DNA from: Yponomeuta sedellus
Lineage: Eukaryota; Arthropoda; Insecta; Lepidoptera; Yponomeutidae
Length of the DNA: 64,000 nucleotides
Assembly (NCBI GenBank): GCA_934045075.1
Contig: OW203730.1
Location: 8,584,192 to 8,648,191, forward strand
Direction: 5' to 3'
How positions within the stretch are numbered: position 1 is the stretch's first letter; each line of letters begins with the position of its first letter. This document shows, piece by piece, positions 20,086-30,782 of the stretch. The position numbers and the translations under genes are program-made. The notes below the pieces were generated by a model. The model was not told where the DNA came from and did no database searches. It worked only from the letters and a program-made list of their open reading frames with translations.

Positions 20086-20376
20086 ATGGAACATTTTCAA
20101 CAGCTAATTTTTCTTACCTTTTGTTCGCTTTTCTCTATTGTTACGAGATTTACAAGAGACCGTTTAAGAACTCCAGCCCTTGAGTACTACCTGAAAAGTG
20201 CGATAGAGCCCAAAATGTGCTCATACATTGCTAGGTACACATGTTATTTAAAAATGCAAAATCCTGAAAAAAGCTTCATCAGTGTGCTTCAACAGATATT
20301 TTTTTACCTAAGAGTACAGAATGACTTAACACTAAAAACGAGCGATTTCAGACAACCTTATAGTGAACTGAATTGA
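20086..20376 (+). CDS. Hypothetical 96-residue ORF with hydrophobic N-terminus
   Basis: The product begins MEHFQQLIFLTFCSLFSIVT, which could be a signal peptide, and continues with a basic region containing CSYIARYTCYLK. No family was recognised. No promoter, intron or polyadenylation context supports expression, and the surroundings are repeats. It may be a chance ORF. Confidence 0.15.
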   Translation: MEHFQQLIFLTFCSLFSIVTRFTRDRLRTPALEYYLKSAIEPKMCSYIARYTCYLKMQNPEKSFISVLQQIFFYLRVQNDLTLKTSDFRQPYSELN

Positions 20377-20456
20377 TGTGTTTGAGGAGGAAGTATTTTT
20401 ATATGTCTTTTAATAATTTAATTGTTTTAGAGGTTTACTTACATTACATTTATCGA

Positions 20457-20706
20457 TATCAACCCTTGTATGTCCCCACTGCTTAGGCACGGGTCTCTTC
20501 CTGCATCCCAGGAAGGTTAGGCCATACTCCACCATGGGAGCCAAGTCCGGGTTGGTGGAAGATTGTAAGACAGTGGCGGGGCTTACTGTCAGAAGTTATC
20601 AAGCCGCCAATAAGGCCACTGACATGGCTTAACGACTACCAGTACGTAACAGCCGGCACCAACGGCTTAACGTGTCTTGCGAAGCACGAAAGCGCTTGGA
20701 AAAATT
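20457..20706 (+). repeat. Family-A repeat, 3'-truncated
   Basis: The copy starts 'atcaacccttgtatgtcccc' and stops after 'gaagcacgaaagcgcttgg'. Confidence 0.7.
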
Positions 20707-21504
20707 ACTTTTATATTTATAGTTAATTAGTTTATATTGAAAGAAATTGAATTAACTATAAAATTCATACAAGCATGAAATAATAACAATTCACCATAGA
20801 CATCTTCAAGTGATTAAATAAATAACCTTTTAAAAGTCCATCCAAACTAAATGAAAGCCTTAAAAGCAAAGATAATATGGCAAAATTTCAATAACAAAAA
20901 TACTTCTTTATTGTCACTTAACAGCCTGGAACGGAAACACTTTATACTTGACCTACATTGCCTAGAATCGTCAGCCAAGCAATCAAAACAAAATTCTCGG
21001 CTATTTAGGAAAATACATATAATTTGTCAAACGACGCTAAAACGACTGGCTTGATATAGAGTAATGAATAGGTGAAACACTTTTTAGCTCAATTTATTTA
21101 GGTAGCAGTGAATTCTACAATGCTCTACTCGTATAACGGGTCGTGTAGTTTTTTTGTTACGAGTATAAATATACTCAAGATAAAATGTTTGATTTCTCTT
21201 AACGCTGCTTTTCCCTGTGACTCCTCTTGCTCCCATATTGTACCTTTTAGGGTACACTACCTCAAAAGGAAGAAACGGAACCCTTATAGGTTAATGTGGT
21301 CCGTGCGTCCGTCTGTCTGTCAATACCCTTTATCTCGTCATACCTGAGATTTCTGCACTTAGCCTTATGGTTGGGCCGTTGTGCGTAGGATGCGCTGAGG
21401 TTTGTTAACACTTCAGGGTTTCCTCGCGATGTTTTCCTTCTCTGTTAGCGAGTGGTATTAGTACTATAACTTCAAAAATGTATGTAACTTCGAAAAAAAG
21501 TCAT
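20707..21504. other. No recognisable feature
   Basis: AT-rich; short open frames at 20851-21054 and 21108-21347 lack recognisable motifs. Confidence 0.35.
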
Positions 21505-21582
21505 TGATACATGCCGGGATTCGAACCCACGACATCCCTATTGAGACGTCGGTGTTCTACCGCTTTGATGCCTTCGCTTACA
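21505..21582 (-). repeat. tRNA-derived SINE head, family F
   Basis: On the - strand there is a box B (GGGTTCGAATCCCGGCATG) and a degenerate tRNA-like head. On the + strand the same bases read 'catgccgggattcgaaccca'. Only the head is recognised. Confidence 0.5.
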
Positions 21583-21905
21583 AATTGAAATTAAAATTAA
21601 TTCTCACGTTTATAGTCCCTTGAAGCTGTGAAAAATTTTACTTTTTAGTAAAAGTAAAAAAAAGATAAACGGCTGTTTATGTCAAAAAAAAATATTTCGA
21701 AATGAAATGAAATGAAATGAAATGAAAAGGTTTTATTCAAAGTAGCGCAGATACTGCGGCTTAATGAACGTTACAAGTTAAACTAGGTGTCCATTTCAAA
21801 ATCTGGATCATTTTGGAGAAAAAATGGACAAAAAAACTCCAAACTTAGTCTTTTCAAATTCCTTAATTAACAGAATTTACACAGATACTACAAAACTCGT
21901 GAATT

Positions 21906-24791
21906 TTACATGCTTGAATTCCAGACATCATTGTCATCTAAATAATCCTTAATATTATAGTAGCTCTTTTGGCACAAAGTGTACTTTACACATTTTTTGA
22001 ACCGCGCTTCAGTCAAACTTAATATATCTTCAGGGATTTTATTGTAGAAGCGTATACAATGCCCCATGAAGGATGTATTAACTTTTGCCAGCCTAAATCT
22101 TGGGATCAAAAGTTTATGTTTATTTCTAGTATTTACATTATGTTGGCTACCTGCAGTTTTAAAGTTGCTAATATTTTTCCTGACATACATAATATTTTCA
22201 TAGATATACTGACTGGCAACTGTCAGGATGTTTGTTTCTTTAAAGAATTCTCTTAACGAGTCTCTACTGCCTAGCTTATAGATGAATCTGATCGCTCTTT
22301 TCTGCAAGACGAAGATGGTCTCAATGTCCGCTGCCCGTCCCCACAGTAGTATGCCGTAGGACATGATACTATGGAAGTAACTAAAATAAACGAGCCTGGC
22401 AGTTGCGACGTCAGTTAGTTCCCTAATTCTTTTAACAGCATATGCTGCAGAGCTAAGCCTATTTGCCAATTTTTCTATATGAGGACCCCATTGAAGCTTT
22501 GCATCAATTGTGATACCTAAAAATACAGTTTCTTCGACAAGGTCTAGTTTGTCCCTTCCCAATATAACTTTGCTGTCAACTACTTTGACATTTGGTAGAG
22601 TGAACTTTATACATTTTGTCTTTTTTGAATTTAACAATAAGTTATTAGACGTAAACCAGTTTAGTACCTGAGAGAGAGCAGCATTAGTATTGTCAAGGTC
22701 ATCTTCTTGTCTCTTAATTTTGAAAATAAGTGACGTGTCATCTGCAAATAGTACTATCTCTGACATATTTTGAACCATGAACGGCAAATCATTTACATAT
22801 ACGAGGAAGAGGAACGGCCCCAAAATCGATCCCTGTGGTACTCCTATCCTGACCTCTGACCCTGAAGATTTAGTTCTATTTATATCAGCTCTTTGAATTC
22901 TTCCTTCTAAATATGATGTCATAAGTTTTAGGCTATTCCCGTTTATACCATAGTGCTTTAATTTTAAAAGAAGTGTTTTATGGTCAACGCAATCAAATGC
23001 TTTTGACAAGTCACAGAATACGCCTATAGCATCCTTGCGATCTTCCCATGCACTAAATATATGTTTAACTAACATGACGCCGGCGTCCGTTGTAGAGCGC
23101 CCTTGCGTAAAGCCGAATTGCTGACCATGGAGAAGTTGATAGTCATTGAAGTGTGTAAGCAGTTGACCTAGAACTATCTTCTCGAATATTTTACTCAAAA
23201 CGGGTAGAACCGAGACTGGTCTGAAATTTGAAGGATCTTGCTTATCACCACTTTTAAATAAAGGAACGAGCCTACTATATTTCATTAGATCTGGGAATAT
23301 ACCCTCATCTAGACATTTGTTAAAGATTCTGGCTAAATAGGGTGCTAGGGTGTCGATTACTGAGCTAACTACTGTTACTGACATACCCCACAAATCTTCA
23401 GTTTTTTTAAGCTTTAGCTTTTTAAACGATTTAATCACGGTATGAGCTTCAATATAATCAAACGAAAAATCGTGATCGCATAGGGGGACATTGTCTTTCA
23501 AAATAGTTTCTGCAAGAGCTGGAGAAGAGTCTAAAGGAGCTGTCGTTATAATTGGAACATTTGTAAAGAACTGTTCAAAAGCCGCAGCAATGTCTTCATT
23601 TGAGGTTATTAATTTATTATTTATTTTAAGTGCAAATTCGCGATCTCCCAATTTGGATTTACCAGTTTCCTTATTTATAATAGCCCAAATTGTTTTAGAT
23701 TTATTAGAAGATTGAAGGATTTTTGATTTTATATACTCGCATTTTGCTTTGTGGCAGACGGCCTTAAATAATTTTGAATATAGTTTTACATACTGTATAA
23801 AACTGGGGTTGTATGTATATGTTTTTTTCTCATACAGTGAATAAAGTGTGTCCCTACTTTTTCGGATGCCGGCAGTGGCCCATTCACTAAATTGTAATTT
23901 ATTTTGTTTGCAGGATATCTGTTTTAATTTAAAAACTTTTTCAAAACTATCTGAAACAGCCTTGAAGAAATCTCGATAGAGAACATTAGCATCTTGAGTT
24001 TTATTTTTTTGAATAGGTAATCTTTTTTTTAAGTCAAGTTTAAACAATTCTAGTTTTTTATTTGTTATCACCCTGCAGAGTACATCTTGCTCTATTTTTT
24101 TTAAATCTGCTTTAAAATGTACAATTTGACCACTGTGGTCTGATTTAAGACAATTCACTGTAGAATAATGGGAAAATTCACAGTCACAGTATACGTTGTC
24201 AAGGCAGGTGGCGGTGGTTTCGGTAATCCTGGTGGGCTCTAAGAAAATATTCATCAAATTAAAAGACTTAAAAATAAGTTTTAATTTAGCACTCGAAGGG
24301 GAATCTACAAGCAGGTTTACATTAAAATCACCACAGACTATAACCTTCTTATTATTACTGCAGGCTACTTTTAATACATCCTCTAATACAGATTCGAATA
24401 CACTGTAATCACTGGTGGGGGGCCTGTATACGCTTACTACAATGTGTGACGATAATTCAACACAAGATAGTTCAATTATTTTTTCAACAGAAAGCCTGCA
24501 AATATCTTTCCTTTCTTTAAATTTTAAACCATCCTTTACTAGTATTAAAGATCCCCCATGCAATGCTAACTTTCTATTGTAGCAACTGGCTAACTGATAA
24601 TTATGTACAGAAAAATTCATATGAGATTCTAATAGCCAGTGCTCCGTAACACAAAGTATGTCAATCTCATGTTGCTCTAAGAACAATTCTAACTCTAGTA
24701 GCTTTCCAGAAAAACCACCCTGTATGTTCTGATTAGCTAAAGTGATTTTTTTTAAGAGGGGCTTTTCTGTGGTCTGCGCTGACAGTTTAAA
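21906..24791 (-). CDS. LINE ORF2: endonuclease and reverse transcriptase
   Basis: About 961 uninterrupted codons. The N-terminus is an apurinic-type endonuclease: ANQNIQGGF carries the conserved Asn, CVTEHWL the Glu, VSVYRPP and CGDFNVN the central residues, and CLKSDHSGQ the SDH motif. Reverse transcriptase follows with FRPVSVLPVLSKIFEK, the CDLSKAFDCVDH palm motif, GVPQGSILGP and the FADDTS active site, ending in NKHKLLIPRFRL. The endonuclease begins upstream of any Met: the frame opens directly after a TGA at 24792-24794 and has no ATG until well inside the domain. Translation therefore probably depends on recoding or reinitiation from ORF1. Confidence 0.9.
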   Translation of the reverse strand, partial: FKLSAQTTEKPLLKKITLANQNIQGGFSGKLLELELFLEQHEIDILCVTEHWLLESHMNFSVHNYQLASCYNRKLALHGGSLILVKDGLKFKERKDICRLSVEKIIELSCVELSSHIVVSVYRPPTSDYSVFESVLEDVLKVACSNNKKVIVCGDFNVNLLVDSPSSAKLKLIFKSFNLMNIFLEPTRITETTATCLDNVYCDCEFSHYSTVNCLKSDHSGQIVHFKADLKKIEQDVLCRVITNKKLELFKLDLKKRLPIQKNKTQDANVLYRDFFKAVSDSFEKVFKLKQISCKQNKLQFSEWATAGIRKSRDTLYSLYEKKTYTYNPSFIQYVKLYSKLFKAVCHKAKCEYIKSKILQSSNKSKTIWAIINKETGKSKLGDREFALKINNKLITSNEDIAAAFEQFFTNVPIITTAPLDSSPALAETILKDNVPLCDHDFSFDYIEAHTVIKSFKKLKLKKTEDLWGMSVTVVSSVIDTLAPYLARIFNKCLDEGIFPDLMKYSRLVPLFKSGDKQDPSNFRPVSVLPVLSKIFEKIVLGQLLTHFNDYQLLHGQQFGFTQGRSTTDAGVMLVKHIFSAWEDRKDAIGVFCDLSKAFDCVDHKTLLLKLKHYGINGNSLKLMTSYLEGRIQRADINRTKSSGSEVRIGVPQGSILGPFLFLVYVNDLPFMVQNMSEIVLFADDTSLIFKIKRQEDDLDNTNAALSQVLNWFTSNNLLLNSKKTKCIKFTLPNVKVVDSKVILGRDKLDLVEETVFLGITIDAKLQWGPHIEKLANRLSSAAYAVKRIRELTDVATARLVYFSYFHSIMSYGILLWGRAADIETIFVLQKRAIRFIYKLGSRDSLREFFKETNILTVASQYIYENIMYVRKNISNFKTAGSQHNVNTRNKHKLLIPRFRLAKVNTSFMGHCIRFYNKIPEDILSLTEARFKKCVKYTLCQKSYYNIKDYLDDNDVWNSSM

Positions 24792-25363
24792 TCAGCAGTC
24801 AAGCTTAACTTATTTATGTTAGGTTTTTTTAAAGCCTCTGAGTACAGAGGTTTACTAGTAGAACTTTTTCTACAGTTTTTATTTACTAATGGTACCTGTT
24901 TTATTGTCGTAACAATAATAGGGTCATAAATATTGAATGCCAACAATTTGGCAATCTGTCGTTTTGAACGAAGGGGCACATACATTGTGTCCCTAGTCAA
25001 TATAAAATTTCGAATAAAGTTATTCGTATCAAAATAAAAAACTTGATCTCTATGACCAAATGTCATGTTATATAACAGACGGTTAAGTTTACCTATCCGT
25101 GCATTCTGTGTCTCTGACAATGTTTTTGAATAGGGAAAAGCACAGATAATGATTTTCCTTACATTTAAAGCTATTATGGACTCATAGTAATTTATCAATT
25201 CACTTTCTTGAATCCCTGTGCTGTTCCCCATTAATAATACAATAGTAGTATTTCTATCATACTGTTTGCTGAGCAGAGCGTTGATTAATTGCATGTAATT
25301 GCATGTACGTTGATTAATTGCATGTAATTGCATGTAATTGCAATCGACAGTCATAGGAATCAA
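24752..25363 (-). CDS. LINE ORF1, partial (SGNH-esterase-like)
   Basis: The frame ends in a TAA at 24752-24754 and is 5'-truncated; the first residues up to about 25300 come from a TTGCATGTAA simple repeat. The rest reads TIVLLMGNSTG, KIIICAFPYSKT and RDQVFYFDTNNFIRNF, which fits the C-terminal part of the SGNH hydrolase-like domain of CR1-type ORF1 proteins. This is family-level resemblance, and no catalytic residue can be assigned with confidence. It overlaps ORF2 by about 40 nt. Confidence 0.6.
   Translation of the reverse strand: MIPMTVDCNYMQLHAINQRTCNYMQLINALLSKQYDRNTTIVLLMGNSTGIQESELINYYESIIALNVRKIIICAFPYSKTLSETQNARIGKLNRLLYNMTFGHRDQVFYFDTNNFIRNFILTRDTMYVPLRSKRQIAKLLAFNIYDPIIVTTIKQVPLVNKNCRKSSTSKPLYSEALKKPNINKLSLTADLNCQRRPQKSPS
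24785..24791 (-). promoter_or_regulatory. Candidate -1 frameshift heptamer T TTA AAC
   Basis: In the ORF1 frame the codons read GAT TTA AAC, giving the canonical X XXY YYZ slippery heptamer. ORF2 lies in the -1 frame, and its open frame starts at exactly the TTT of this heptamer, immediately after a TGA. A -1 slip here would join the two ORFs. No downstream stem or pseudoknot was verified. Confidence 0.5.
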
Positions 25364-25612
25364 AATTTATAGGGTACTTACTCCCCATTGATCAAAAAGT
25401 ATGAAATTTGGCGAGTTATATTGTCGTTTACTACAAGTACAAAGAAAATCTGGAAATTAGACCGAGTAATAGAAACATAAAAAAATGGCCTTTGAAGTTC
25501 GGAAAAAGCTCAGAAAAAAACTGCAAGACTTGATTACTGAAATATTTATAATATATTTGAACCTAAAAATATGTACGAAACCCTCGGAGGGCGAGTCCGA
25601 CTCGCACTTTTT
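25364..25612. repeat. Dispersed repeat ending in GCGAGTCCGACTCGCAC
   Basis: The region ends with 'gagggcgagtccgactcgca' followed by a T-run and contains 'gaaatttggcgagttatatt'. The end is self-complementary. This phrase is a frequent repeat end in lepidopteran DNA as I recall it; no second copy was found in this window. Confidence 0.35.
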
Positions 25613-26068
25613 TATAATTGAATGAGTATTCTTTTAAGCAATAGGGTGTACGTTAGGGTAGACAATACAGATCTGGACATTTCAGACATGTTTAAATTTT
25701 TATCGTTAAGTACGTAGATAAACTTTTATTTTTGATAACAAGGTTCCCTTAGGTTACTTATCAAATTAATTTTAAAAAGTCTGCAGTTTACTACAGATAA
25801 TGTAATTTAGGGAGTGTTTAGAGGAACCTTAATTAACACCATTACTTTTTGCCAGATTGTATTTTTTTTATTAATGATCATAAGTGTTAAGTGAATGTCT
25901 AGGTTCAGTCATAATTGGTCCATAAATTGTCGTCAAGCCAAATTAAATCAAATCGATAGCAAACGTTTGTGGCACAGTATGTAAAACTAAAGTCTACGAT
26001 CTTAATTATTAAAATTTTATTCGTTGTAACACTCCAAAACGCTCACTAAAATAGTCTAATCATCATCA
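25613..26068. other. No recognisable feature
   Basis: AT-rich, no supported gene. Confidence 0.4.
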
Positions 26069-26240
26069 TAAACAACCCTTTATGTCCCCACCGAGGGGCA
26101 CGGGTCTCTTCCCCGAAGAAGCTATAGGTCATACTCCAAAACGGGGGCCAAGTCCGGATTGGTGGAGGCTTGCAAGACTACTGGCTGGGCTTACTGTCAG
26201 AACTTTTCAAGCCGCACTAAGGCCTCTGACTTATCTTATC
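26069..26240 (+). repeat. Family-A repeat, diverged fragment
   Basis: It carries 'acaaccctttatgtccccac' and 'gggggccaagtccggattgg', with more substitutions than the other copies. Confidence 0.6.
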
Positions 26241-26639
26241 GACTAGACGACTTAAAATAGTGGTGTCCATAGTGGAGAATTCACAAGGAAAAGCCCTCTT
26301 AGACGTAATAAAAAATTACACAAAAGGCCTCTAATTTAGTGAAAATTTAGAGAATTTTAGTGGAATCGTGTTTTTATAAATACTCGTAAGGCCGTTAGAT
26401 TGCAACTCAGTATGTATATTTTTCTAATAAGTCAAAGCTTCCATGTAACTCCGGTTTTTTTTTTATTGAGAAATTCACGTTCTTGTTTTATTGATAGTGG
26501 TGAACCTAGGTTTGAGTATTTACTTACTGGTATTCACATTCAATGATTTATTAAGAAAGGCTTAGTAAATACAATATTTATTTAAATGTATGATCTATCA
26601 CCATGTTTTCGTGATTAAACCTGAGTGTCTGAGGTGTTA
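26241..26639. other. No recognisable feature
   Basis: AT-rich sequence without supported gene. Confidence 0.35.
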
Positions 26640-26755
26640 AAGACCTCAGCGCTTAAAATTACTGATCTGCGGTAGGCACGCGTGGTGATTAAGCCCATAC
26701 GCTCTCTTTCTGAGAGATATTCTATGCCCTGCAGCGGGATAGAGGCTACATAAAA
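26640..26755 (+). repeat. Family-I dispersed repeat
   Basis: It contains 'ggcacgcgtggtgattaagc', then a CTCTCTTTCTGAGAGA segment and 'tatgccctgcagcgggat'. Related copies are at 32095-32230, 32755-32885 (reverse), 35920-36005, 39478-39590 (reverse), 44030-44130 and 45480-45620. Confidence 0.55.
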
Positions 26756-26999
26756 AATGTGTCTCACATGACACTAACGAATATGACAAGATTTCTAAAA
26801 GATAAAAGGCGTGTTAAGTTTTCACAGTTCATGTATGGATGATACCTGTTTCTTTCAACCGATCTAGAAGTGTATAATAATATTGGCCTTTTTGCATCTA
26901 CTTAATGAGATGATTTATACAGCGTCCAGTGGTATCTCACTCACACTAGATGGGTAAAGGGACCACTCCGGCGCTATAGTGCCTGGGACATTTTTTTTT

Positions 27000-27160
27000 T
27001 ATAGATGGTGTAGGCTTGCTCAGCACCTATACCATCCTGACAACTTAGTCGGCCTAGTCCACAGGAAAGACTAGTCAATACGTGCGGAAACCCGCAATAC
27101 GGTGAAGGAAAACATCGTGAGGAAACCCGCGGCTTGGTTGGGTCCAACGTATTGACTAGA
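27000..27160. repeat. Dispersed repeat fragment
   Basis: It has 'caatacggtgaaggaaaaca' followed by 'tcgtgaggaaacccgc', echoed at 32100 and 45490 near family-I copies. Boundaries are unclear. Confidence 0.35.
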
Positions 27161-27494
27161 AGTGTATAATATTATTAAAATCGTTCATTATACAGCTTAT
27201 CCCTCTCATGTTAATCAAGCACTTTCTCTCAAGGTTGTTTCTAATACTAATGACGTCACAATAGATAACAAGACTCTTTAAGTATGTCGCATAAGCGTTT
27301 ACATATTACTACTCAAGTTTTATTTAGTCATTAGCTATTACAAAAAAAAACCTTGGCCTGTGCATGTACGTAATGAGATGATTACAGCGTCCAGAGGCAC
27401 CTTCACTCACACTAGATGAGTGAAGTGACCTCTCGAACGCTGCAGTGCTTAAAAATATATTTTTAGATTGAGTAGGCCCACAACTATCTATACA

Positions 27495-27585
27495 AGTCAT
27501 AGCCGAGTTGGTACAACAATGGAACCGGAGTGAGAGACCCAAATTCGATTCTCGGTGCGGGCATTTACCCAGGACTTTGTTCATT
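27495..27585 (+). repeat. tRNA-derived SINE head, family F variant
   Basis: It has an AGCCGAGTTGG box A-like start and AAATTCGATTC as a degenerate box B; the downstream 'gcgggcatttacccaggact' is non-tRNA. Confidence 0.45.
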
Positions 27586-28734
27586 TTACCGTATCATTTT
27601 GAAAGTTACGTATATCTGCAAATTGTGACAGACTAATGATATTTTTGCTTTACTATTATGTTTCATTAACGGAAATATATGAACCTAACCTCTAGACGAT
27701 TGAGTTGAAATGAAGAATTGCCGTACCAAGCTATAAACTTAATTTGGAATTGAAATTTTACTTTGTTGTTTTTTTATTTTTTATATGTTTGTTTGCACAA
27801 TATAGTTACAAATTAAAAGGGTCTCCCAACGGGTCTCCCAAAACCGAAATGTCGTGTCTTACCTCAATCACACACAAGGTGTATAATATTTTAACATTAA
27901 ACCCAACCTACATGTCTTGTTTGTTAGCCAATCGTGTTACCATCGAAAAGTCAATAAAGGCCAATATACCTCTTGCTTCAATGGCTATCGAATGGCCGAG
28001 CCGTGAATCGTCAGCGTCAAGTACCGGCCTGAATCCCGAGCCCTGCAATATCCGACTTCAATAACACTTGCCCCATTAACGCTGTGTATCTACTGGTACA
28101 TCACTAGACGTGTTGTGCCAACACTAAACCAGGGACACATCCTGAAAGGAACCTAAAAACTAATGCAACAAAGCTGCGTTTTGAATACAGCCAAAGTGTA
28201 GTTGCAAAGAGCCTTTGAATCCAGATAGTATTAACAAGCGAATTGAATGCAAATCTGTGTGGAACTGTGCGTAGTTGCGTTTAAGGTCGAGATTTGTTTG
28301 CGTCAGCGCTTGCAATGAGATAGGTCGATTTATTCTATTCCATGTGCCTCCAAATTGCCAGCAGTTAGGCTAACTGTTGGTAGCAACGTTTTCTGTCTAC
28401 GTTATTGTTGTAGGGGCTCCTCTAATATATTCTGTGGCCGGATTTTTGGCGGGCGAGCTTCGAAACTGGCTGTTGGAGATTATTTACTTCGCGCAAGGAG
28501 TTGGCGCCGGCCCCGTGCTCAATTTGTAGTGACCACTGAAGCGGGTGGTGGTAAAAGAAGTTTTGTGGAAAATAATAAAGTTTGAAGAGCACAAGCTCCG
28601 CATACCTAGTAACTTAGTTTTATAGGGGAAAGGAACCGTCTCTAGGTACCGACGTAAAATAGTGTGTTGCTACTAATAGCATAGGAAATTAATTGCTAAG
28701 TGTTTCTTATTACTCGCGATGCCCACATAACATA
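27586..28734. other. No recognisable gene
   Basis: Open frames at 27744-28064 and 28355-28585 show no recognisable domain and no expression signals. Confidence 0.3.
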
Positions 28735-28960
28735 ACATCACGCCTGTATCCCAGAGGGGTAGGCAGAGCAGACACTTGCCACGATACTGACAGATCACCT
28801 TCGCTTCGTCAAAGTTCATAAGTCGTTGCATGCACGCACGCCGGTTCCGGGTACTTTTTATCTTTCCCTTTGCTAATACATCCCCTATTTTGTCGACGTA
28901 TGTCCGCCTGCGACGTCCCTTACCCTCGCTTCCACTCACATTCGCAATATATATTTGTTT
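28735..28960 (+). repeat. Family-B dispersed repeat
   Basis: The unit begins 'cacgcctgtatcccagaggg', passes through 'cttgccacgatactgacaga' and ends near 'gtccgcctgcgacgtccctt'. Copies or parts are at 39840-39915, 45650-45850, 50800-50885 (reverse) and 58010-58090. Confidence 0.6.
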
Positions 28961-29159
28961 CGTCAATCCTTCTTAATTGAAACTCGCGATGCTCATACAT
29001 AGATATAGACATAACATGGAACGGGTTAAATCGCTATTATTTATTAAGTAAAATTTAATAACCTTAATTCCTGATAAAAGGCTAGCTCCATTTCATATTT
29101 GTACATTTTATTAAATAGTAATAACTAAAAATAATATTAATTTCCGCACAATGCAATCA

Positions 29160-29345
29160 CTTGACCTGGTCCCAAACTAAGATAACCTGTAACTATGGTA
29201 ACCAGGCAAGGACGTCACAAACATAAAAATACACCCACTTGTATAAATGTACGGTGGCACCCAGTGGGAACCGAACCCACGACCTTTGTCTCGGTAGTTA
29301 AGCGCCTTAACGGCTAGACCAACGATGCAGTCATATACCTTTGCA
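29160..29345 (-). mobile_element. tRNA-derived SINE, family C variant
   Basis: On the - strand a tRNA-like head with box B GTGGGTTCGGTTCCCAC is followed by a body ending in 'gaccaggtca'. On the + strand it appears as 'gtgggaaccgaacccacgac'. This copy defines the fragment at 366-432. Confidence 0.65.
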
Positions 29346-29439
29346 AACCACTTCCTGTAAGCATCAAAGTTAAATTTTGTATCGTATTTTATTTATTAGG
29401 ACCAAAACAGTGTAGGTACATTCGTAATATACAAAACTT

Positions 29440-29650
29440 TTTTTAAGATTTTGTTTCAAAAACCTATTTAGAGGCTAAAAATTCCACCCATGCCGGGATT
29501 CGAACCGGCGACCTCTGGCTATCCGTGCCAGAGCTCGTTCCAACTGAGCTAATCAGCGACTCACCGGCATCAGTGAAATTTCGAACCTCTTTACAATATT
29601 CTCTGTATTACGTACAGCCTCTAAATAGATTTTTAAAATTATTGTCCTTT
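29440..29650 (-). mobile_element. tRNA-derived SINE, family E
   Basis: On the - strand the head reads GCTCAGTTGGAACGAGCTCT, then CCGGTTCGAATCCCGGC, a good box A/box B pair, and runs into the tail 'agcctctaaataggtttttg'. Outside the SINE, 'tgtattacgtacagcctcta' recalls 6450-6470. Confidence 0.7.
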
Positions 29651-30427
29651 TAGAATTGCATTAAAAAGAGTATAAGTTTTTTGTTATTTAAATAACATAG
29701 ATCTCGAGAATCAACTTACAGAACATTTGACCCAAGGTTGGCTGTAGATCACCTCTGAAACCACTACACTCTACCCAATCCAATCTTGAGTCCACTCAAG
29801 AGACCTAAATATACTTACCTTCCAAGCAATCTCGTTCCTCCGGCCAGGCTCTCTAGTCATTTTAATATTACGTAACAAAGCACCGATTTCCATCAAATTC
29901 GCATAGCTCTTCTTTATTCTACAGCCTCCAATGGCCGATACTGGAGACGCCTCCCGAATGCGATAAAACACTATTGTTTATGGGCCATATTTCCACTCCT
30001 TCATTGCACGAAGACCCGTATTCACTTCGATGTCGTGAAATATTATTCACTATCCTTTTCTCTTGAGTTTCTTAGAGCTGGATAGCACTACATCGCATTT
30101 TTAGTATCGATACGCGTATCTATACTAAAGATGAAGCAAATCTTGCCAGCTATAAAATGATGGAAATATGCATTGCAATTTTTAGAATCGAAATAACCCG
30201 TTACAATATGGTGCTGTTTATTGTGTGTCCCTTTTCAAAATTAGCTCTATCACTTTGTTGTAGGGCTGTAAAAAAGACGAACTACTGGAAGAGGCAGAAA
30301 GATCCAATAGTGTGCACTTTACTGGTAAATATAGTCGTAAAAGAACGGAGTGTATGTATAGGTAGCCTGTATACCTACTTTGCTACTACTAATTCCTAAT
30401 TCCGCCAAAAATCCCACAAGCACCATG
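29651..30427. other. No recognisable feature
   Basis: Short open frames at 29771-29971 and 30157-30399 carry no recognisable motif. Confidence 0.35.
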
Positions 30428-30565
30428 CGGTTAGTTAATTCACCACCCTCCCTCCCACTTTTTCAAGCAGAAGCAAGACATGAACACACATTGGTGTCAT
30501 TGGTGGTACGTTCATGTCTTACTTTTGCTTGAAAAAGTGGGAGGGAGGACGGTACATTAACCATA
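30428..30565. repeat. Strong hairpin, ~38-bp stem
   Basis: Arms at about 30448-30485 and 30510-30547 pair over some 38 bp with two differences (CTCCCTCCCACTTTTTCAAG on one arm), with a 24-nt loop and weaker pairing beyond. It could be a very short MITE or a template for a hairpin RNA. Confidence 0.7.
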
Positions 30566-30704
30566 CACCTACTTCCCACTGCAAAGTACTCTATCTTATC
30601 TTAAGAAGATAGAGTAATGACTTCAGTAATTACCTCGCGCGGCTACGGCGATAGGGATTCTAGCACTCTGAGGTATGTGAACATAGCTGACACTCAATAA
30701 TCTA

Positions 30705-30782
30705 GATTTTTAATTGACACCTAGTTTGACTTGTAACGTTCATTAAGCCGCACGCTACCTTGAGTAAAACCTTTTCATTTAA
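30705..30782 (+). mobile_element. LINE 3' end fragment
   Basis: It matches the tail of the CR1-group LINE ('tgtaacgttcattaagccgc' and 'taaaaccttttcattt'). It is strongly 5'-truncated. Confidence 0.65.

Larger units (their letters stand above)
21707..25363 (-). mobile_element. CR1-group LINE, 5'-truncated
   Basis: The element reads on the - strand: the end of ORF1, a complete ORF2, a roughly 170-bp 3' UTR and a terminal (TTTCA)n tract at 21707-21736. The 5' end is lost inside ORF1 near 25290-25330, where a TTGCATGTAA simple repeat sits. Related 3' ends occur at 451-568 with 1229-1377, 3759-4013 and 30705-30782, so this family has been active repeatedly here. CR1/Daphne-type assignment rests on the ORF1-ORF2 architecture and the microsatellite tail. 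Confidence 0.88.

Noticed and set aside
27744..28064. Secreted protein candidate (106 codons with a hydrophobic start)
   Set aside because: The hydrophobic N-terminus comes from a T-rich tract, no family or expression signal was seen, and the C-terminal part looks like non-coding repeat.
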